From: Ditibartonella choladocola
GTDB taxonomy: Bacteria; Pseudomonadota; Alphaproteobacteria; Rhizobiales; Rhizobiaceae
Direction of reading: 5' to 3'
Assembly: GCF_002007565.1 (NCBI RefSeq)
Contig: NZ_CP015625.1
Location: 1,488,001 to 1,552,000, forward strand
DNA length: 64,000 nt
The translations under genes and the position numbers were made by a program. Below the pieces are notes generated by a model. The model was not told where the DNA came from. It ran no database searches and saw nothing but the letters and a program-made list of their open reading frames with translations. Shown in pieces: positions 45,172-54,161 of the stretch. How positions within the stretch are numbered: position 1 is the stretch's first letter; every line of letters starts with the position of its first letter.

Positions 45172-46014
45172 TTAACCGGCGGAAACAACTTTCTGTTTTT
45201 GCTCGCCCAAACCGGTGATACCAAGATGCATCGTTTGCCCCGGCTTCAGATAAACCGGCGGCTTCAACCCCAGACCCACTCCCGGAGGCGTACCGGTCGA
45301 GATAATATCACCCGCCTGCAAACTCATGAACTGACTGACATAACTGACGATTGTAACAACGTCGAAAATCATCTTTTGCGTATTGCCGTTCTGGTAACGT
45401 TTCCCGTCTATATCAAGCCAGAGATCAAGATTTTGCGGGTCTTCAATCTCGTCTTTTGTAACGAGCCAAGGACCGATAGGCCCGAATGTATCGCAACCTT
45501 TTCCTTTATCCCATGTCCCGCCGCGTTCGATCTGGTATTCACGTTCGGAAATATCATTGATCACACAATATCCTGCGACATGGTCCATCGCCTGATCTTT
45601 TTCGATATAGCGACCGCTTCTGCCGATAATCACACCCAATTCGACCTCCCAATCGGTTTTCTTGGAACCACGGGGGATTTCAACATCATCAAAGGGGCCA
45701 CTGATCGCACTGGTCCACTTATTGAATATAACCGGTTCGCTTGGGATCGGAGCATTTGTTTCGGCTGCATGGTCGGAATAATTGAGGCCGATACATATGA
45801 ATTTTCCTGTTTTGGCAACGCAGGGGCCAAGTCGTACCGATCCATCCACAATCGGTAAACTAGATATATCTATATCACGAATTCTGGTTAATTCGTTCTC
45901 AAGCACTTCCCCGTCAATATCGCGAACAATGCCTGAAAGATCACGAATATTGTTATCCCTATCCAGAATTCCGGGCTTTTCATATCCTTTTTTTCCGAAA
46001 CGCAATAATTTCAC
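45172..46014 (-). CDS. Fumarylacetoacetate hydrolase family protein, probable 2,4-diketo-3-deoxy-L-fuconate hydrolase
   Basis: A 281-residue FAH-fold hydrolase. CIGLNYSDHAAETNAPIPSE is the core signature; Glu123 and Glu125 in TDWEVELGVIIG and Asp154 in INDISEREYQ are metal ligands. QFMSLQAGDIISTGTPPGVG closes the fold. In the fucose pathway this family cleaves 2,4-diketo-3-deoxy-L-fuconate to pyruvate and L-lactate. The start is GTG 46014, because AGGAGG lies just upstream on the minus strand and a TTG further out has none. It follows the KDF dehydrogenase gene by 17 bases. Confidence 0.9.
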   Translation of the reverse strand: MKLLRFGKKGYEKPGILDRDNNIRDLSGIVRDIDGEVLENELTRIRDIDISSLPIVDGSVRLGPCVAKTGKFICIGLNYSDHAAETNAPIPSEPVIFNKWTSAISGPFDDVEIPRGSKKTDWEVELGVIIGRSGRYIEKDQAMDHVAGYCVINDISEREYQIERGGTWDKGKGCDTFGPIGPWLVTKDEIEDPQNLDLWLDIDGKRYQNGNTQKMIFDVVTIVSYVSQFMSLQAGDIISTGTPPGVGLGLKPPVYLKPGQTMHLGITGLGEQKQKVVSAG

Positions 46015-46031
46015 TTTTATCCTCCTGCTAA

Positions 46032-46784
46032 TTAATTGGTCCAACCACCATCAATCATGTTGAATGTTCCGGTAGTGAACGACGTTTCGTCACTTGCCAG
46101 ATAAACCGCAAGAGCGGCAATCTCGTTCACATTACCTATCCGTCCCATAGGTTGGCGCGCGACAAATTGTTCATAAACTTCTGCTTCGCTGCGATTTTCA
46201 AGCTTGGCTTGCACAGAAATGCGTTGGCGTAACGAAGGTGAATCTACTGTTCCGGGACAAATTGCATTGCAGCGGATACCCTTTTTTACATAATCGGCGG
46301 CAACCGAGCGGGTAATTCCCAACACTGCAGCCTTCGTAGCACTATATGCAAAACGGTTTGTTACACCTTTTATGCTGGAGGCTGCGGATGACATATTAAT
46401 AATGGATCCGCCACCATTTTTCAGCATCAATGGCAAGAACCCTTTTATCATATGAAACATCGAGTCAACATTTATCGAGAATGCCTTTTGCCATTGCGCG
46501 TCGTCACATTCTTCGATCGAGCCGGCAGGAACCCATCCTGCACAGTTAAAAAGTACGTCAATTGTGCCTACCTTATGTACAAAAGCGTTAATCGCTTGGC
46601 TATCGGTTACATCAAGAACAGCAATTTCTATATCCGGATTTTCCTCCCGAATGGTTGCAAGTAATTCGCTATTAATGTCTGTAGCAATCACTTGCGCGCC
46701 TTCTTGTGCAAATTTCAGTGCCGAAGCACGTCCTATACCTTGCGCTGCTGCGGTAATGACACATCTTTTCCTATTGAGGCGCAT
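46032..46784 (-). CDS. SDR dehydrogenase, probable 2-keto-3-deoxy-L-fuconate dehydrogenase
   Basis: A 250-residue classical SDR. The nucleotide loop reads TAAAQGIGRA, and the catalytic set is intact: Ser133, Tyr147 and Lys151 in YSATKAAVLGITRS. AICPGTVDSPSLRQRI is typical of the BDH2-like/KDF dehydrogenase group. It would oxidise 2-keto-3-deoxy-L-fuconate to the 2,4-diketo compound. AAGGAGG precedes the ATG. It is the first gene of the minus-strand operon, opposite the GntR regulator. Confidence 0.9.
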   Translation of the reverse strand: MRLNRKRCVITAAAQGIGRASALKFAQEGAQVIATDINSELLATIREENPDIEIAVLDVTDSQAINAFVHKVGTIDVLFNCAGWVPAGSIEECDDAQWQKAFSINVDSMFHMIKGFLPLMLKNGGGSIINMSSAASSIKGVTNRFAYSATKAAVLGITRSVAADYVKKGIRCNAICPGTVDSPSLRQRISVQAKLENRSEAEVYEQFVARQPMGRIGNVNEIAALAVYLASDETSFTTGTFNMIDGGWTN

Positions 46785-46806
46785 CGTTCCTCCTTATATG
46801 ACAGTA

Positions 46807-46849
46807 TTGTCATGTTTATTGGTTAGACCAATTATTTTGGCTAGACCAA
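46807..46849. promoter_or_regulatory. Paired operators of the GntR/FadR regulator
   Basis: ATTGGTTAGACCAAT (46818-46832) is a perfect inverted repeat with 3-base centre, and TTGGCTAGACCAA (46837-46849) is a near copy. The centres are 18 bp apart. Both fit the FadR-type TGGT-N3-ACCA pattern and lie between the operon start (46784) and the regulator start (46900). A TTGTCA at 46807-46812 may be a -35 box whose spacer is covered by the first site. Confidence 0.72.
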
Positions 46850-46899
46850 TTAACAATGGAATTTTAAACTTGGCAAGCACTTTTTTTGGAAACAACCTG

Positions 46900-47616
46900 A
46901 TGAATAATTCCCGTTTATACCAATCTATCGCAAATAGAATTGTGCAGGACATAGAAGACGGTTGCTATCATATTGGCGATAAACTTCCGCCTGAACGCGA
47001 TCTTGCTGAAATACTGAAAGTTAGCCGCACTTCCGTTCGCGAGGCAATTATTGCACTTGAGGTATCGGGTATCGTCGAAGTCAAAGTCGGTAGCGGCGTT
47101 TATGTGTTATCGACCAAAAGTGTCCGCTCGCCGAATTTGAAGCGGGAAATCCACTCTCTACTTCAACCTTATCTCAAGTCTAATGGCGACGTAGCTCCAT
47201 TCGAGCTACTGGAAGCGCGTTTGTACCTTGAACCACATCTTGCCGAAATTGCAGCATTGGAACGCACAGACGAGCAGATGGAAGGAATTAAACAGGCTTA
47301 CATCATGAATGTCTCGGACAATCTCGAACATTCAAAAGACCATATCGGCGACCGATTGTTCCACATCAGAATTGCTGAAGCGTCACAAAATGCTGCCTAC
47401 GTTTATTTCCTCGAATATCTTTTAGGACAGCAATATACCGAACTGTTCAGCGGATTACAGAAGCTTTATACGCCAGAGGATATGCCGCTCCGTTCACAGA
47501 TTGAACATCACCAGATATTGGTAGCAATCGAACAAAGACAACCTGATAGGGCGCGTTCCGCAATGGCGAACCATATCCGGAATGTTATAAACATTTTTTC
47601 ACGAAAAACCGAATAG
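46900..47616 (+). CDS. GntR/FadR family transcriptional regulator of the fucose cluster
   Basis: A 238-residue GntR regulator of the FadR subgroup. The winged helix-turn-helix spans about 5-72 (RIVQDIEDGCYHIGDKLPPE, RDLAEILKVSRTSVREAI, GIVEVKVGSGVYV). The C-terminal FCD-type helical domain (about 90-230) contains ARLYLEPHLAEIAA and HIRIAEASQNAAYVYF with the metal-binding His pattern. The ATG at 46900 is the family-like start; the frame remains open far upstream. It is divergent from the catabolic operon, with paired operators between, and is likely its pathway-intermediate-sensing repressor. Confidence 0.92.
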   Translation: MNNSRLYQSIANRIVQDIEDGCYHIGDKLPPERDLAEILKVSRTSVREAIIALEVSGIVEVKVGSGVYVLSTKSVRSPNLKREIHSLLQPYLKSNGDVAPFELLEARLYLEPHLAEIAALERTDEQMEGIKQAYIMNVSDNLEHSKDHIGDRLFHIRIAEASQNAAYVYFLEYLLGQQYTELFSGLQKLYTPEDMPLRSQIEHHQILVAIEQRQPDRARSAMANHIRNVINIFSRKTE

Positions 47617-48186
47617 AGATTTTCCGATTATTATTGCTTTGCGCCATGAGCCTATGAAGATCAATTTATTCCTGAACAACATACATAAATTTTAAAATAT
47701 GTTGGCTGAAATCCTGCCGATCAAAGGTGTCATCGCAATGCAAATTCGGACCGGCTTCAATCCGGTTGTTTCGGTTCTGTCTTCTCGGGTTTTCATTTAT
47801 TTTTCCGGAATATTGTTCAAAACAAACCATTTAATAAAATAGAATAGAAATTTTAAACTTCCAAACAAAAAACATTTTTAAAATGTTTATACATTAAATA
47901 ATGTTATAATTACATCAATCCTTAAATATAGTTATTTTTATTGATTTTTATTATAACATATTTATATTTATTAATGTTTTTATTTTGAATTCTGGTATCC
48001 ACACCGGTCAGAAATCAAATAAATTCTGCAATCGGACGGATAGGCAGATTTTTTCCGGTTATCGTTGCAAACAGAACTTCCATTAAAATCATGCAAAAGC
48101 GGCATTTTCGACATTATTTCATGTCATAGCCGCGTTTGCGTGTTCCACATCCACTTACAAGTTCGATTTCAAGTTGAAAAATCGTT
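47617..48186. other. AT-rich spacer after the GntR gene
   Basis: About 570 bases with no gene. From 47821 to 47990 it is roughly 86 per cent A+T by eye count, mirroring the AT-rich spacer on the other side of the fucose cluster. Confidence 0.55.
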
Positions 48187-48666
48187 CTACTTCTCGGTGA
48201 TTTTCCACGGTGCGGCTTCGTTATGTTGCCAAATACCGCTCTTGTTTTGTCGAGCTTCTTTTTGTGAGACACCATAAAAGCCGTTGGAATATTTTGGCCA
48301 ATCAATGGCATAGCCATTGCGCACCATCCAGCCTGCTATATCATCCCCTGTGGACGAATAACAAATAGCAATGACATTTCCAGCATTGTCATTGCCACGA
48401 GGCTCACATTGAACCGGTTGTAAATTGGTCAACCAATCCGAAAGTGCAGATGCTGCCTGCTTACCACAGTCATAGCCAATACCATCCGCGCTCCGGCATA
48501 TCTGCCCAAGCTCCGGGGCGTCAACTCCCCACAGTTTTATATGTTGATTGCGGATTTCCAGTGTTTCGCCGTCAATTACATTGATAGCTCCCGTTATCGC
48601 TGCGCGACTTTCAGCCAAGGCAGGCAATGACAAAATACACAACAGAAATGAAATGAAAAAGCGCAT
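48187..48666 (-). CDS. Secreted SNase-like protein with degenerate active site
   Basis: A 159-residue protein with a signal peptide (about 1-19, FLLCILSLPALAES) and a staphylococcal-nuclease-like fold. The usual RLLGIDAPE strand reads KLWGVDAPE (Lys44, Glu52), and the segment that normally has DKYGR reads DNAGN, so both catalytic arginines are replaced. Cys57, Cys67, Cys87 and Cys102 could form disulfides. It may be an inactive binding protein or use another mechanism. It stands alone, with long spacers both sides. Confidence 0.82.
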   Translation of the reverse strand: MRFFISFLLCILSLPALAESRAAITGAINVIDGETLEIRNQHIKLWGVDAPELGQICRSADGIGYDCGKQAASALSDWLTNLQPVQCEPRGNDNAGNVIAICYSSTGDDIAGWMVRNGYAIDWPKYSNGFYGVSQKEARQNKSGIWQHNEAAPWKITEK

Positions 48667-48898
48667 CGTTCACACCATACTATCTTTCGGAAGTTACCAG
48701 AGTTTAGACGTTTCTTACATTATTTCAAAGAATAAATTCGGGCCAAATGAGGTTCTATAAAGCAAAATATTTTGTCTCGTGCGAGCGATAATGGAACTCT
48801 CCGCTATAACGCAGCCTTCAGCCAAGCTATCACTTCAATGAGGAGATGCGCTTTTTTCATCGGATGCAAAAAATTCACATTACAATTGTTAAAATAAA
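48667..48898. other. Spacer upstream of the secreted SNase-like gene
   Basis: About 230 bases with no supported gene, holding the promoter region of the SNase-like gene and the tail region of the next minus-strand unit. Confidence 0.35.
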
Positions 48899-48931
48899 AA
48901 TGGCTCAACATTTATCATGAATTGAGCCATT
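48899..48931 (-). terminator. Rho-independent terminator of the 214-aa unknown gene
   Basis: AATGGCTCAA (48899-48908) pairs with TTGAGCCATT (48922-48931) over 10 bp with a 13-base loop. On the minus strand the stem is followed by TTTTATTTT, a good terminator 26 bases beyond the stop at 48957. Confidence 0.85.
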
Positions 48932-48956
48932 GAAATCTGAAACTGGCAATCAAGCT

Positions 48957-49601
48957 TTAGTAAACAACCGCGAAATGAATAGAACCGATTGCACCGGCAA
49001 AAATTTTCTTGCCATCTTGTGCAACTTGTTGCACTGCCTTTTGGTCAACTGCAGTGCGATCCCACATTGTACCGCCAATGCTCCCCTGCTTCCAATCAAC
49101 AGGTTTACCAAGAAGACTTTCGGAATCTTTCTGGTTGTAGATCTTCGCTGTATTATTTTGTAGTGCTTTGAACAATGCATCATCGCCATTCGGGAAGCCG
49201 CCAAGCTGGGCAGCCGATTTAACAAGGTCTTTCAGCTTGTCGTCGCTGATTTCAGGCGGGGTGAACACCTGAAAATTGCCAGCCGGAACGCCCTCGAAAC
49301 CTGCATATTTTGCAGCATCCGCGTCCTTTAATGTACCGGTGAAATATTGCGGATTGGTCATATTCGTGTTGACTTGCTGATTGATAATGCCGGATGCACT
49401 GATACCTTTTTCAACAAGTTCCTGAATACGAGACAAAGCGTCGGAAATACGAGGCGACATCACGTTACGATCATCGACACGAACAGATTGTGTCGTATTT
49501 TTCGACTGGACAATTTCCTGAATATTCTGGGCTGCTCGCAATCCCGGAACATCAAAACCATGATTGACCAGATTCAAATCGGTTGATGTAACAGATACCA
49601 T
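48957..49601 (-). CDS. Hypothetical protein, 214 aa, no recognised family
   Basis: A 214-residue protein starting MVSVTSTDLNLVNHGFDVPG. GGAGG stands 5 bases before ATG 49601 and a clean terminator follows, so it is expressed as a single-gene unit. There is no signal peptide or membrane helix. The N-terminal third is polar and helical (for example ISDALSRIQELVEKGISASG), the middle is rich in Asn, Asp and Gly (NQQVNTNMTNPQYFTGT), and the C terminus ends GAIGSIHFAVVY. Only one Met codon pair and no Cys are seen. I do not recognise the family; its isolation in the accessory region hints at a lineage-specific role. Confidence 0.8.
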   Translation of the reverse strand: MVSVTSTDLNLVNHGFDVPGLRAAQNIQEIVQSKNTTQSVRVDDRNVMSPRISDALSRIQELVEKGISASGIINQQVNTNMTNPQYFTGTLKDADAAKYAGFEGVPAGNFQVFTPPEISDDKLKDLVKSAAQLGGFPNGDDALFKALQNNTAKIYNQKDSESLLGKPVDWKQGSIGGTMWDRTAVDQKAVQQVAQDGKKIFAGAIGSIHFAVVY

Positions 49602-50230
49602 TTTAACCTCCGATATAATGCCGATATGAGCGTGCACTATTCTTTGTTTATAATATAGTTCAAATAGTCAAATTATGCAAATAATCCCGCAAAACTCTGA
49701 AAAAGCCGGCTGTCAAACAGAACGGGCACAGCTCCTGAACTGTTCAAGCTCCCATTATTACAAGGGCTTTTTGATAAACATCGATCTGAATATCTCAATT
49801 ATGTTGATAATAACTGGTATTTTCTTTTATTGAATCAATGATATAAAATCAAATCAAGAAAATTGATTTATAAATATATCATTTAATAATAACAATTATT
49901 ACAATTTTCTGTCGTTATATTTTGAATTGAATTAAAGATGATTATACCAGTTTAGGCACTTTGGTTTTAATACGAAAATAAAACTGAAAATTGTTTGTTC
50001 CGCCTTTTTCATTCGCGGGTGAAAATAGAATTTCCGGCTCCAGAAACGCGGTAAACTTGAATGAAATATGAGGAGATAGATAAGGCTGTTATTATCAATT
50101 TTACTTTTCTTTCACATTCAATTGTTTTGCGCTAAGCTGGCATACGTTCAGAGCCAAACGACACGCCCCAAACGACACCGTTTGACCGCTTTACCATTCA
50201 ACAGCCAGAAACACGCCCAAGGAAATTCCG
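49602..50230. other. AT-rich spacer before grxB
   Basis: About 630 bases without a gene. The part around 49790-49960 is strongly AT-rich. It separates the last accessory gene from core genes on the plus strand and must include promoters for both divergent units. Confidence 0.5.
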
Positions 50231-50881
50231 ATGAAACTTTATTATTACGACCATTGCCCGTTCTGTGTCCGTGCCAAGATGACAGCGGGATATAAACAAG
50301 TTCCAGTTGAATATATTGTTTTGCTGAATGATGATTCCGAAACGTGTATGCGGCTTGTTCATAAAAAACAGGTTCCTATTCTGGAATTTGACGATGGTTC
50401 GGCCATGGTCGAAAGCCTGGATATTGCGCATAAATTTGATGAAATTGGCGAGAAAAGTCGCGTTATTGTTCCGGCAACCGATATTCAAAAGCGGGTCACC
50501 GACGAGCTTTCCGAGGTCTCTTCGGATATTAATGCACTGCTTTATCCACGCAATGTAAAAGCATCACTTCCCGAATTTGCTACGAAATCGGCCATTGAAT
50601 ATTTTCAGGCAAAAAAAGAAAAGTCACTCGGCAAATCATTCGATCAGGCTGTGAGTGAAACAGCCGAGCATAAAAAGAATGTTGAAGAGAGACTGGCTAC
50701 TTTGTCTTTTAATCCCGATAATACAAGTAACAGTCTCAGTTGGGATGATGTCATGATATTTCCGACATTACGCAATTTGACGATTGTAAAAGACATCAAA
50801 ATGCCACAGCAACTTGAGGATTATGTCAAACATATTTCTGCTCTGACCGGCGTTCAGCTTTATTACGATCGCGCATTATAA
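50231..50881 (+). CDS. grxB: Glutaredoxin 2
   Basis: A 216-residue GST-fold glutaredoxin. MKLYYYDHCPFCVRAKM has the redox motif Cys9-Pro-Phe-Cys12, VPILEFDDGSAMVESLDIA contains the cis-Pro and glutathione-contact region, and the C-terminal helical domain includes SWDDVMIFPTLRNLTIVK, diagnostic of Grx2. It reduces protein-glutathione mixed disulfides in the cytosol. Length is as in Escherichia coli. A DUF486 gene follows by 20 bases. Confidence 0.94.
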   Translation: MKLYYYDHCPFCVRAKMTAGYKQVPVEYIVLLNDDSETCMRLVHKKQVPILEFDDGSAMVESLDIAHKFDEIGEKSRVIVPATDIQKRVTDELSEVSSDINALLYPRNVKASLPEFATKSAIEYFQAKKEKSLGKSFDQAVSETAEHKKNVEERLATLSFNPDNTSNSLSWDDVMIFPTLRNLTIVKDIKMPQQLEDYVKHISALTGVQLYYDRAL

Positions 50882-50901
50882 GCTCTGTCGGTTTGCCACA
50901 A

Positions 50902-51252
50902 ATGCAGATTTTACCTTACATCGCGCCGATTGGCATGTTGTTGTTGTCGAATGTGTTTATGACCTTCGCCTGGTACGGGCATTTAAAATTCACCAACAAG
51001 CCATTAATGATCGTCATTATAGCAAGCTGGGGAATTGCATTCTTTGAATATTGCCTTGCGGTTCCCGCAAACCGTTTGGGACACACCGTTTATAGCGCCG
51101 CCCAACTCAAAACGATTCAGGAGGTTATAACCCTTTTGATATTTTCCGGTTTTTCGATTCTTTATCTTGGCGAAAAACTGACGATAAACCATTTTGTCGG
51201 CTTTGCACTTATTGTAAGCGGAGCCTACTTCATCTTCAAAGGTCCGTTATAA
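50902..51252 (+). CDS. DUF486/DMT family membrane protein
   Basis: A 116-residue protein with four hydrophobic segments, IGMLLLSNVFMTFAWYGHLK, MIVIIASWGIAFFEYCLAVP (with ANRLGH after it), a third near 75-93 and NHFVGFALIVSGAYFIF. These are typical of DUF486, small multidrug-like membrane proteins of unknown function. ATG 50902 is chosen over TTG 50893. It lies between grxB and icd on the same strand. Confidence 0.88.
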   Translation: MQILPYIAPIGMLLLSNVFMTFAWYGHLKFTNKPLMIVIIASWGIAFFEYCLAVPANRLGHTVYSAAQLKTIQEVITLLIFSGFSILYLGEKLTINHFVGFALIVSGAYFIFKGPL

Positions 51253-51331
51253 TATCGGTTTAGGGCTTTCCAGTTCCTGTTCATGAATGTTATAACGGCA
51301 AAAAACCAAAATTATGGAAGAGGATTATCAT

Positions 51332-52543
51332 ATGGCAAAGATCAAGGTCGCAAATCCCGTCGTCGAACTCGACGGTGACGAGATGACACGCATTATCTGG
51401 CAATATATCAAGGAAAAATTGATCCATCCCTATCTCGACATAGATCTGAAATATTATGATCTTTCGATTGAAAATCGCGATGCGACCAACGATCAGGTAA
51501 CAACCGACGCTGCAAACGCCATCAAGAAATATGGTGTTGGCGTTAAATGTGCGACAATCACACCGGATGAAGCCCGCGTAAAAGAGTTCAACCTGAAAAA
51601 AATGTGGAAGTCGCCGAACGGCACAATCCGCAACATTCTCGGCGGCGTTATTTTCCGTGAGCCGATTATTTGCAAAAACGTACCCCGTCTCGTTCCGCAC
51701 TGGACAAAACCGATCATTATCGGCCGTCATGCTTTTGGTGACCAATATAAAGCGACAGATTTCAAATTCCCCGGCAAAGGCAAGCTGACAATCAAATTTG
51801 TCGGTGAAGACGGAACCGTTATCGAACATGATGTTTATGATGCACCGGGTGCCGGTGTTGCATTGGCTATGTACAACCTTGATGCATCTATCCGCGATTT
51901 TGCCCGTGCATCATTCAATTACGGCTTGCAGCGCAAAGTTCCGGTTTATCTTTCCACAAAGAATACCATTTTGAAGGCCTATGACGGCCGCTTCAAAGAT
52001 ATCTTTCAGGAAGTTTTCGATAAGGAATTCAAGTCCGAATTCGATAAATATAATCTCACCTATGAGCACCGTCTGATCGACGATATGGTTGCCTCGTCAC
52101 TTAAATGGTCCGGCGGATATGTCTGGGCTTGTAAGAATTATGATGGTGATGTCCAATCCGATACAGTGGCTCAGGGTTTCGGCTCATTGGGACTCATGAC
52201 CTCCGTTCTCATGACACCGGACGGCAAAACTGTTGAAGCCGAAGCTGCTCATGGAACAGTAACCCGCCACTATCGTCAATACCAACGCGGCGAAGAAACA
52301 TCGACCAACTCGATCGCTTCGATCTTCGCCTGGACACGTGGCTTGGCGCACCGTGCAAAGCTCGACAACAATGACCAGTTGAAGCACTTTGCCGATACAC
52401 TTGAAAAAGTATGTGTCGATACTGTTGAATCCGGTTTCATGACCAAGGATCTTGCCTTGCTCATCGGACCGAACCAGAAATGGCTTTCAACAACAGGTTT
52501 CCTTGACAAAATTGCGGAAAATCTTGCCAAAGCACTTGCTTGA
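51332..52543 (+). CDS. icd: Isocitrate dehydrogenase (NADP+)
   Basis: A 403-residue monomer of the eukaryotic-type NADP isocitrate dehydrogenase, which forms a homodimer and makes 2-oxoglutarate in the TCA cycle. [19 protein letters not shown] at the N terminus, [26 protein letters not shown] (substrate-binding Ser), and [20 protein letters not shown] are all intact. [20 protein letters not shown] is the NADP-binding block. ATG 51332 is preferred since AGAGGA lies upstream; an in-frame ATG at 51314 has none. A terminator follows 20 bases after the stop. Confidence 0.97.
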   Translation: MAKIKVANPVVELDGDEMTRIIWQYIKEKLIHPYLDIDLKYYDLSIENRDATNDQVTTDAANAIKKYGVGVKCATITPDEARVKEFNLKKMWKSPNGTIRNILGGVIFREPIICKNVPRLVPHWTKPIIIGRHAFGDQYKATDFKFPGKGKLTIKFVGEDGTVIEHDVYDAPGAGVALAMYNLDASIRDFARASFNYGLQRKVPVYLSTKNTILKAYDGRFKDIFQEVFDKEFKSEFDKYNLTYEHRLIDDMVASSLKWSGGYVWACKNYDGDVQSDTVAQGFGSLGLMTSVLMTPDGKTVEAEAAHGTVTRHYRQYQRGEETSTNSIASIFAWTRGLAHRAKLDNNDQLKHFADTLEKVCVDTVESGFMTKDLALLIGPNQKWLSTTGFLDKIAENLAKALA

Positions 52544-52562
52544 ACATTTCCAATTTGAAAAG

Positions 52563-52593
52563 CAAAAAGCCCCGTTTCGCACGGGGCTTTTTG
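52563..52593 (+). terminator. Rho-independent terminator after icd
   Basis: CAAAAAGCCCCGT (52563-52575) pairs perfectly with ACGGGGCTTTTTG (52581-52593) around the loop TTCGC, followed by TTTTT. Confidence 0.93.
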
Positions 52594-52703
52594 TTTTTAG
52601 CAGGAACAAAAAACGCCGATCAAAGTTTCGTTTCTTGGCACTAAAGCCTTATGAGGCTATTTAAAAGACCGAAACTGATTCTAAAAAAAATATAGGGATG
52701 ACA

Positions 52704-54161
52704 ATGAATGAACAAGGCTGGTCAACACTTCTTTCAGGTAGAAATGGTGTCCGCTCTGTAACACTTGCAGGCGGGGTTGCTCTGCATGCGGTCAATGTCT
52801 ACATCGTCGTCACTATCCTGCCCTCCCTTGTTGCCGATATTCACGGTGAGCAATATTATTCATGGGCAGCAACAATTTTTGTGACAGCATCGCTCATCGG
52901 TGCATCGCTTGCAGCAAAATTGTTGGCCCGTTTTGGGCCCAAAACCGCTTATGTCCTTTCGGCACTTCTGTTTGCTGCGGGAACCCTTATTTGTAGTGTT
53001 GCCCCGACGATGGCAACATTCCTGTTCGGTCGGCTCATTCAAGGTTTCGGTGGTGGCTTTTTGTTGTCACTTTCCTATTCCATGGTGAGAATTGTATTCG
53101 ACCCTGCGTTATGGCCACGGGCGATGGGGCTCATTTCCGGCATGTGGGGAATTTCGACGTTACTTGGCCCCGCCATTGGCGGCATTTTTGCCGAATACAG
53201 CACTTGGCGTGCTTCATTCTGGACAGTTGGTATTCTGGCACTTTTATTTTCCGGCGTTGCGCTTAAAGTTTTGCCCGGCACGACAGAACGTCAAAACGTT
53301 TCGGAACGGCTTCCTGTTATCCAGCTTGCTGTTTTGACCGTTATGGTTCTTGTCATTTCGGCTAGCAGTGCAGTGAGCGACAACAATATCAAAATTGCCG
53401 GCATAATTATCGGTGCTATTCTGCTTCTTGTTCTTGGGATTATCGACAAACGATCGGAAAATAAAATGCTTCCCGACGGTTCATTTTCAATCCGGTCGAT
53501 ATTTCTGCCGCTTTACGGCCTGATGGTTATTATTTCGGTCGCCGTAAACGGTGCGGAGCTTTATCTTCCCCTGTTTCTTCAGGAACTTCACGGGAGAGGT
53601 CCACTTGTTGCAGGCTATATTGCCGCCCTTATGAGTATCGGCTGGACCTGCGGTTCATTGCCAAGTGCCGGAGCTTCGCCGAAAATTGTGCGCAAAATCA
53701 TCATTCTCGCCCCCGTGATTGATATGCTCGGAATGGCGACGTTGTTCTATTTCATTCCGTCTGAAATGAAGTCATCGGGATTTCTGATTTCGATTTGTCT
53801 CGCGCTGTTCCTGATCGGTGTCGGGGCTGGAACGTCATGGCCGCATTTGCTCACCCGCGTATTACAATGTGCTTCCGAAAAAGACGCGACACGTGCCAGT
53901 GCATCCCTTACAACAATCCAATTGTTTTCAACAGCTTTAAGTGCAGCACTCGCCGGAAGCATTACCAATCTTGCCGGATTATTCGATCCGGGTGGAGTGA
54001 GCGGTATGATTGCGGCTTCCAAAGTGCTGTTTATCTTTCTGATTGTCATATTGCTGCTTGCAGTGCCGCTCGCCTTTATTATTTCTCGCGATATGCTCAA
54101 CCGGCCGGATGGAAAACATTCAATTAACAAAAGCAATCAGAAACACAACCAGAATAATTAA
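52704..54161 (+). CDS. MFS transporter, DHA2-like (multidrug exporter type)
   Basis: A 485-residue polytopic protein with 12-14 hydrophobic segments. VNVYIVVTILPSLVADIHGE, LAAKLLARFGPKTAYVLSAL and GRLIQGFGGGFLLSLSYSMV are the first-half drug:proton antiporter motifs. A hydrophilic C terminus follows (RPDGKHSINKSNQKHN). ATG 52704 is favoured because AGGGA ends 5 bases before it; ATG 52698 overlaps that site. Its last 42 bases overlap cobD, which is encoded on the other strand. The substrate is unknown. Confidence 0.9.
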   Translation: MNEQGWSTLLSGRNGVRSVTLAGGVALHAVNVYIVVTILPSLVADIHGEQYYSWAATIFVTASLIGASLAAKLLARFGPKTAYVLSALLFAAGTLICSVAPTMATFLFGRLIQGFGGGFLLSLSYSMVRIVFDPALWPRAMGLISGMWGISTLLGPAIGGIFAEYSTWRASFWTVGILALLFSGVALKVLPGTTERQNVSERLPVIQLAVLTVMVLVISASSAVSDNNIKIAGIIIGAILLLVLGIIDKRSENKMLPDGSFSIRSIFLPLYGLMVIISVAVNGAELYLPLFLQELHGRGPLVAGYIAALMSIGWTCGSLPSAGASPKIVRKIIILAPVIDMLGMATLFYFIPSEMKSSGFLISICLALFLIGVGAGTSWPHLLTRVLQCASEKDATRASASLTTIQLFSTALSAALAGSITNLAGLFDPGGVSGMIAASKVLFIFLIVILLLAVPLAFIISRDMLNRPDGKHSINKSNQKHNQNN

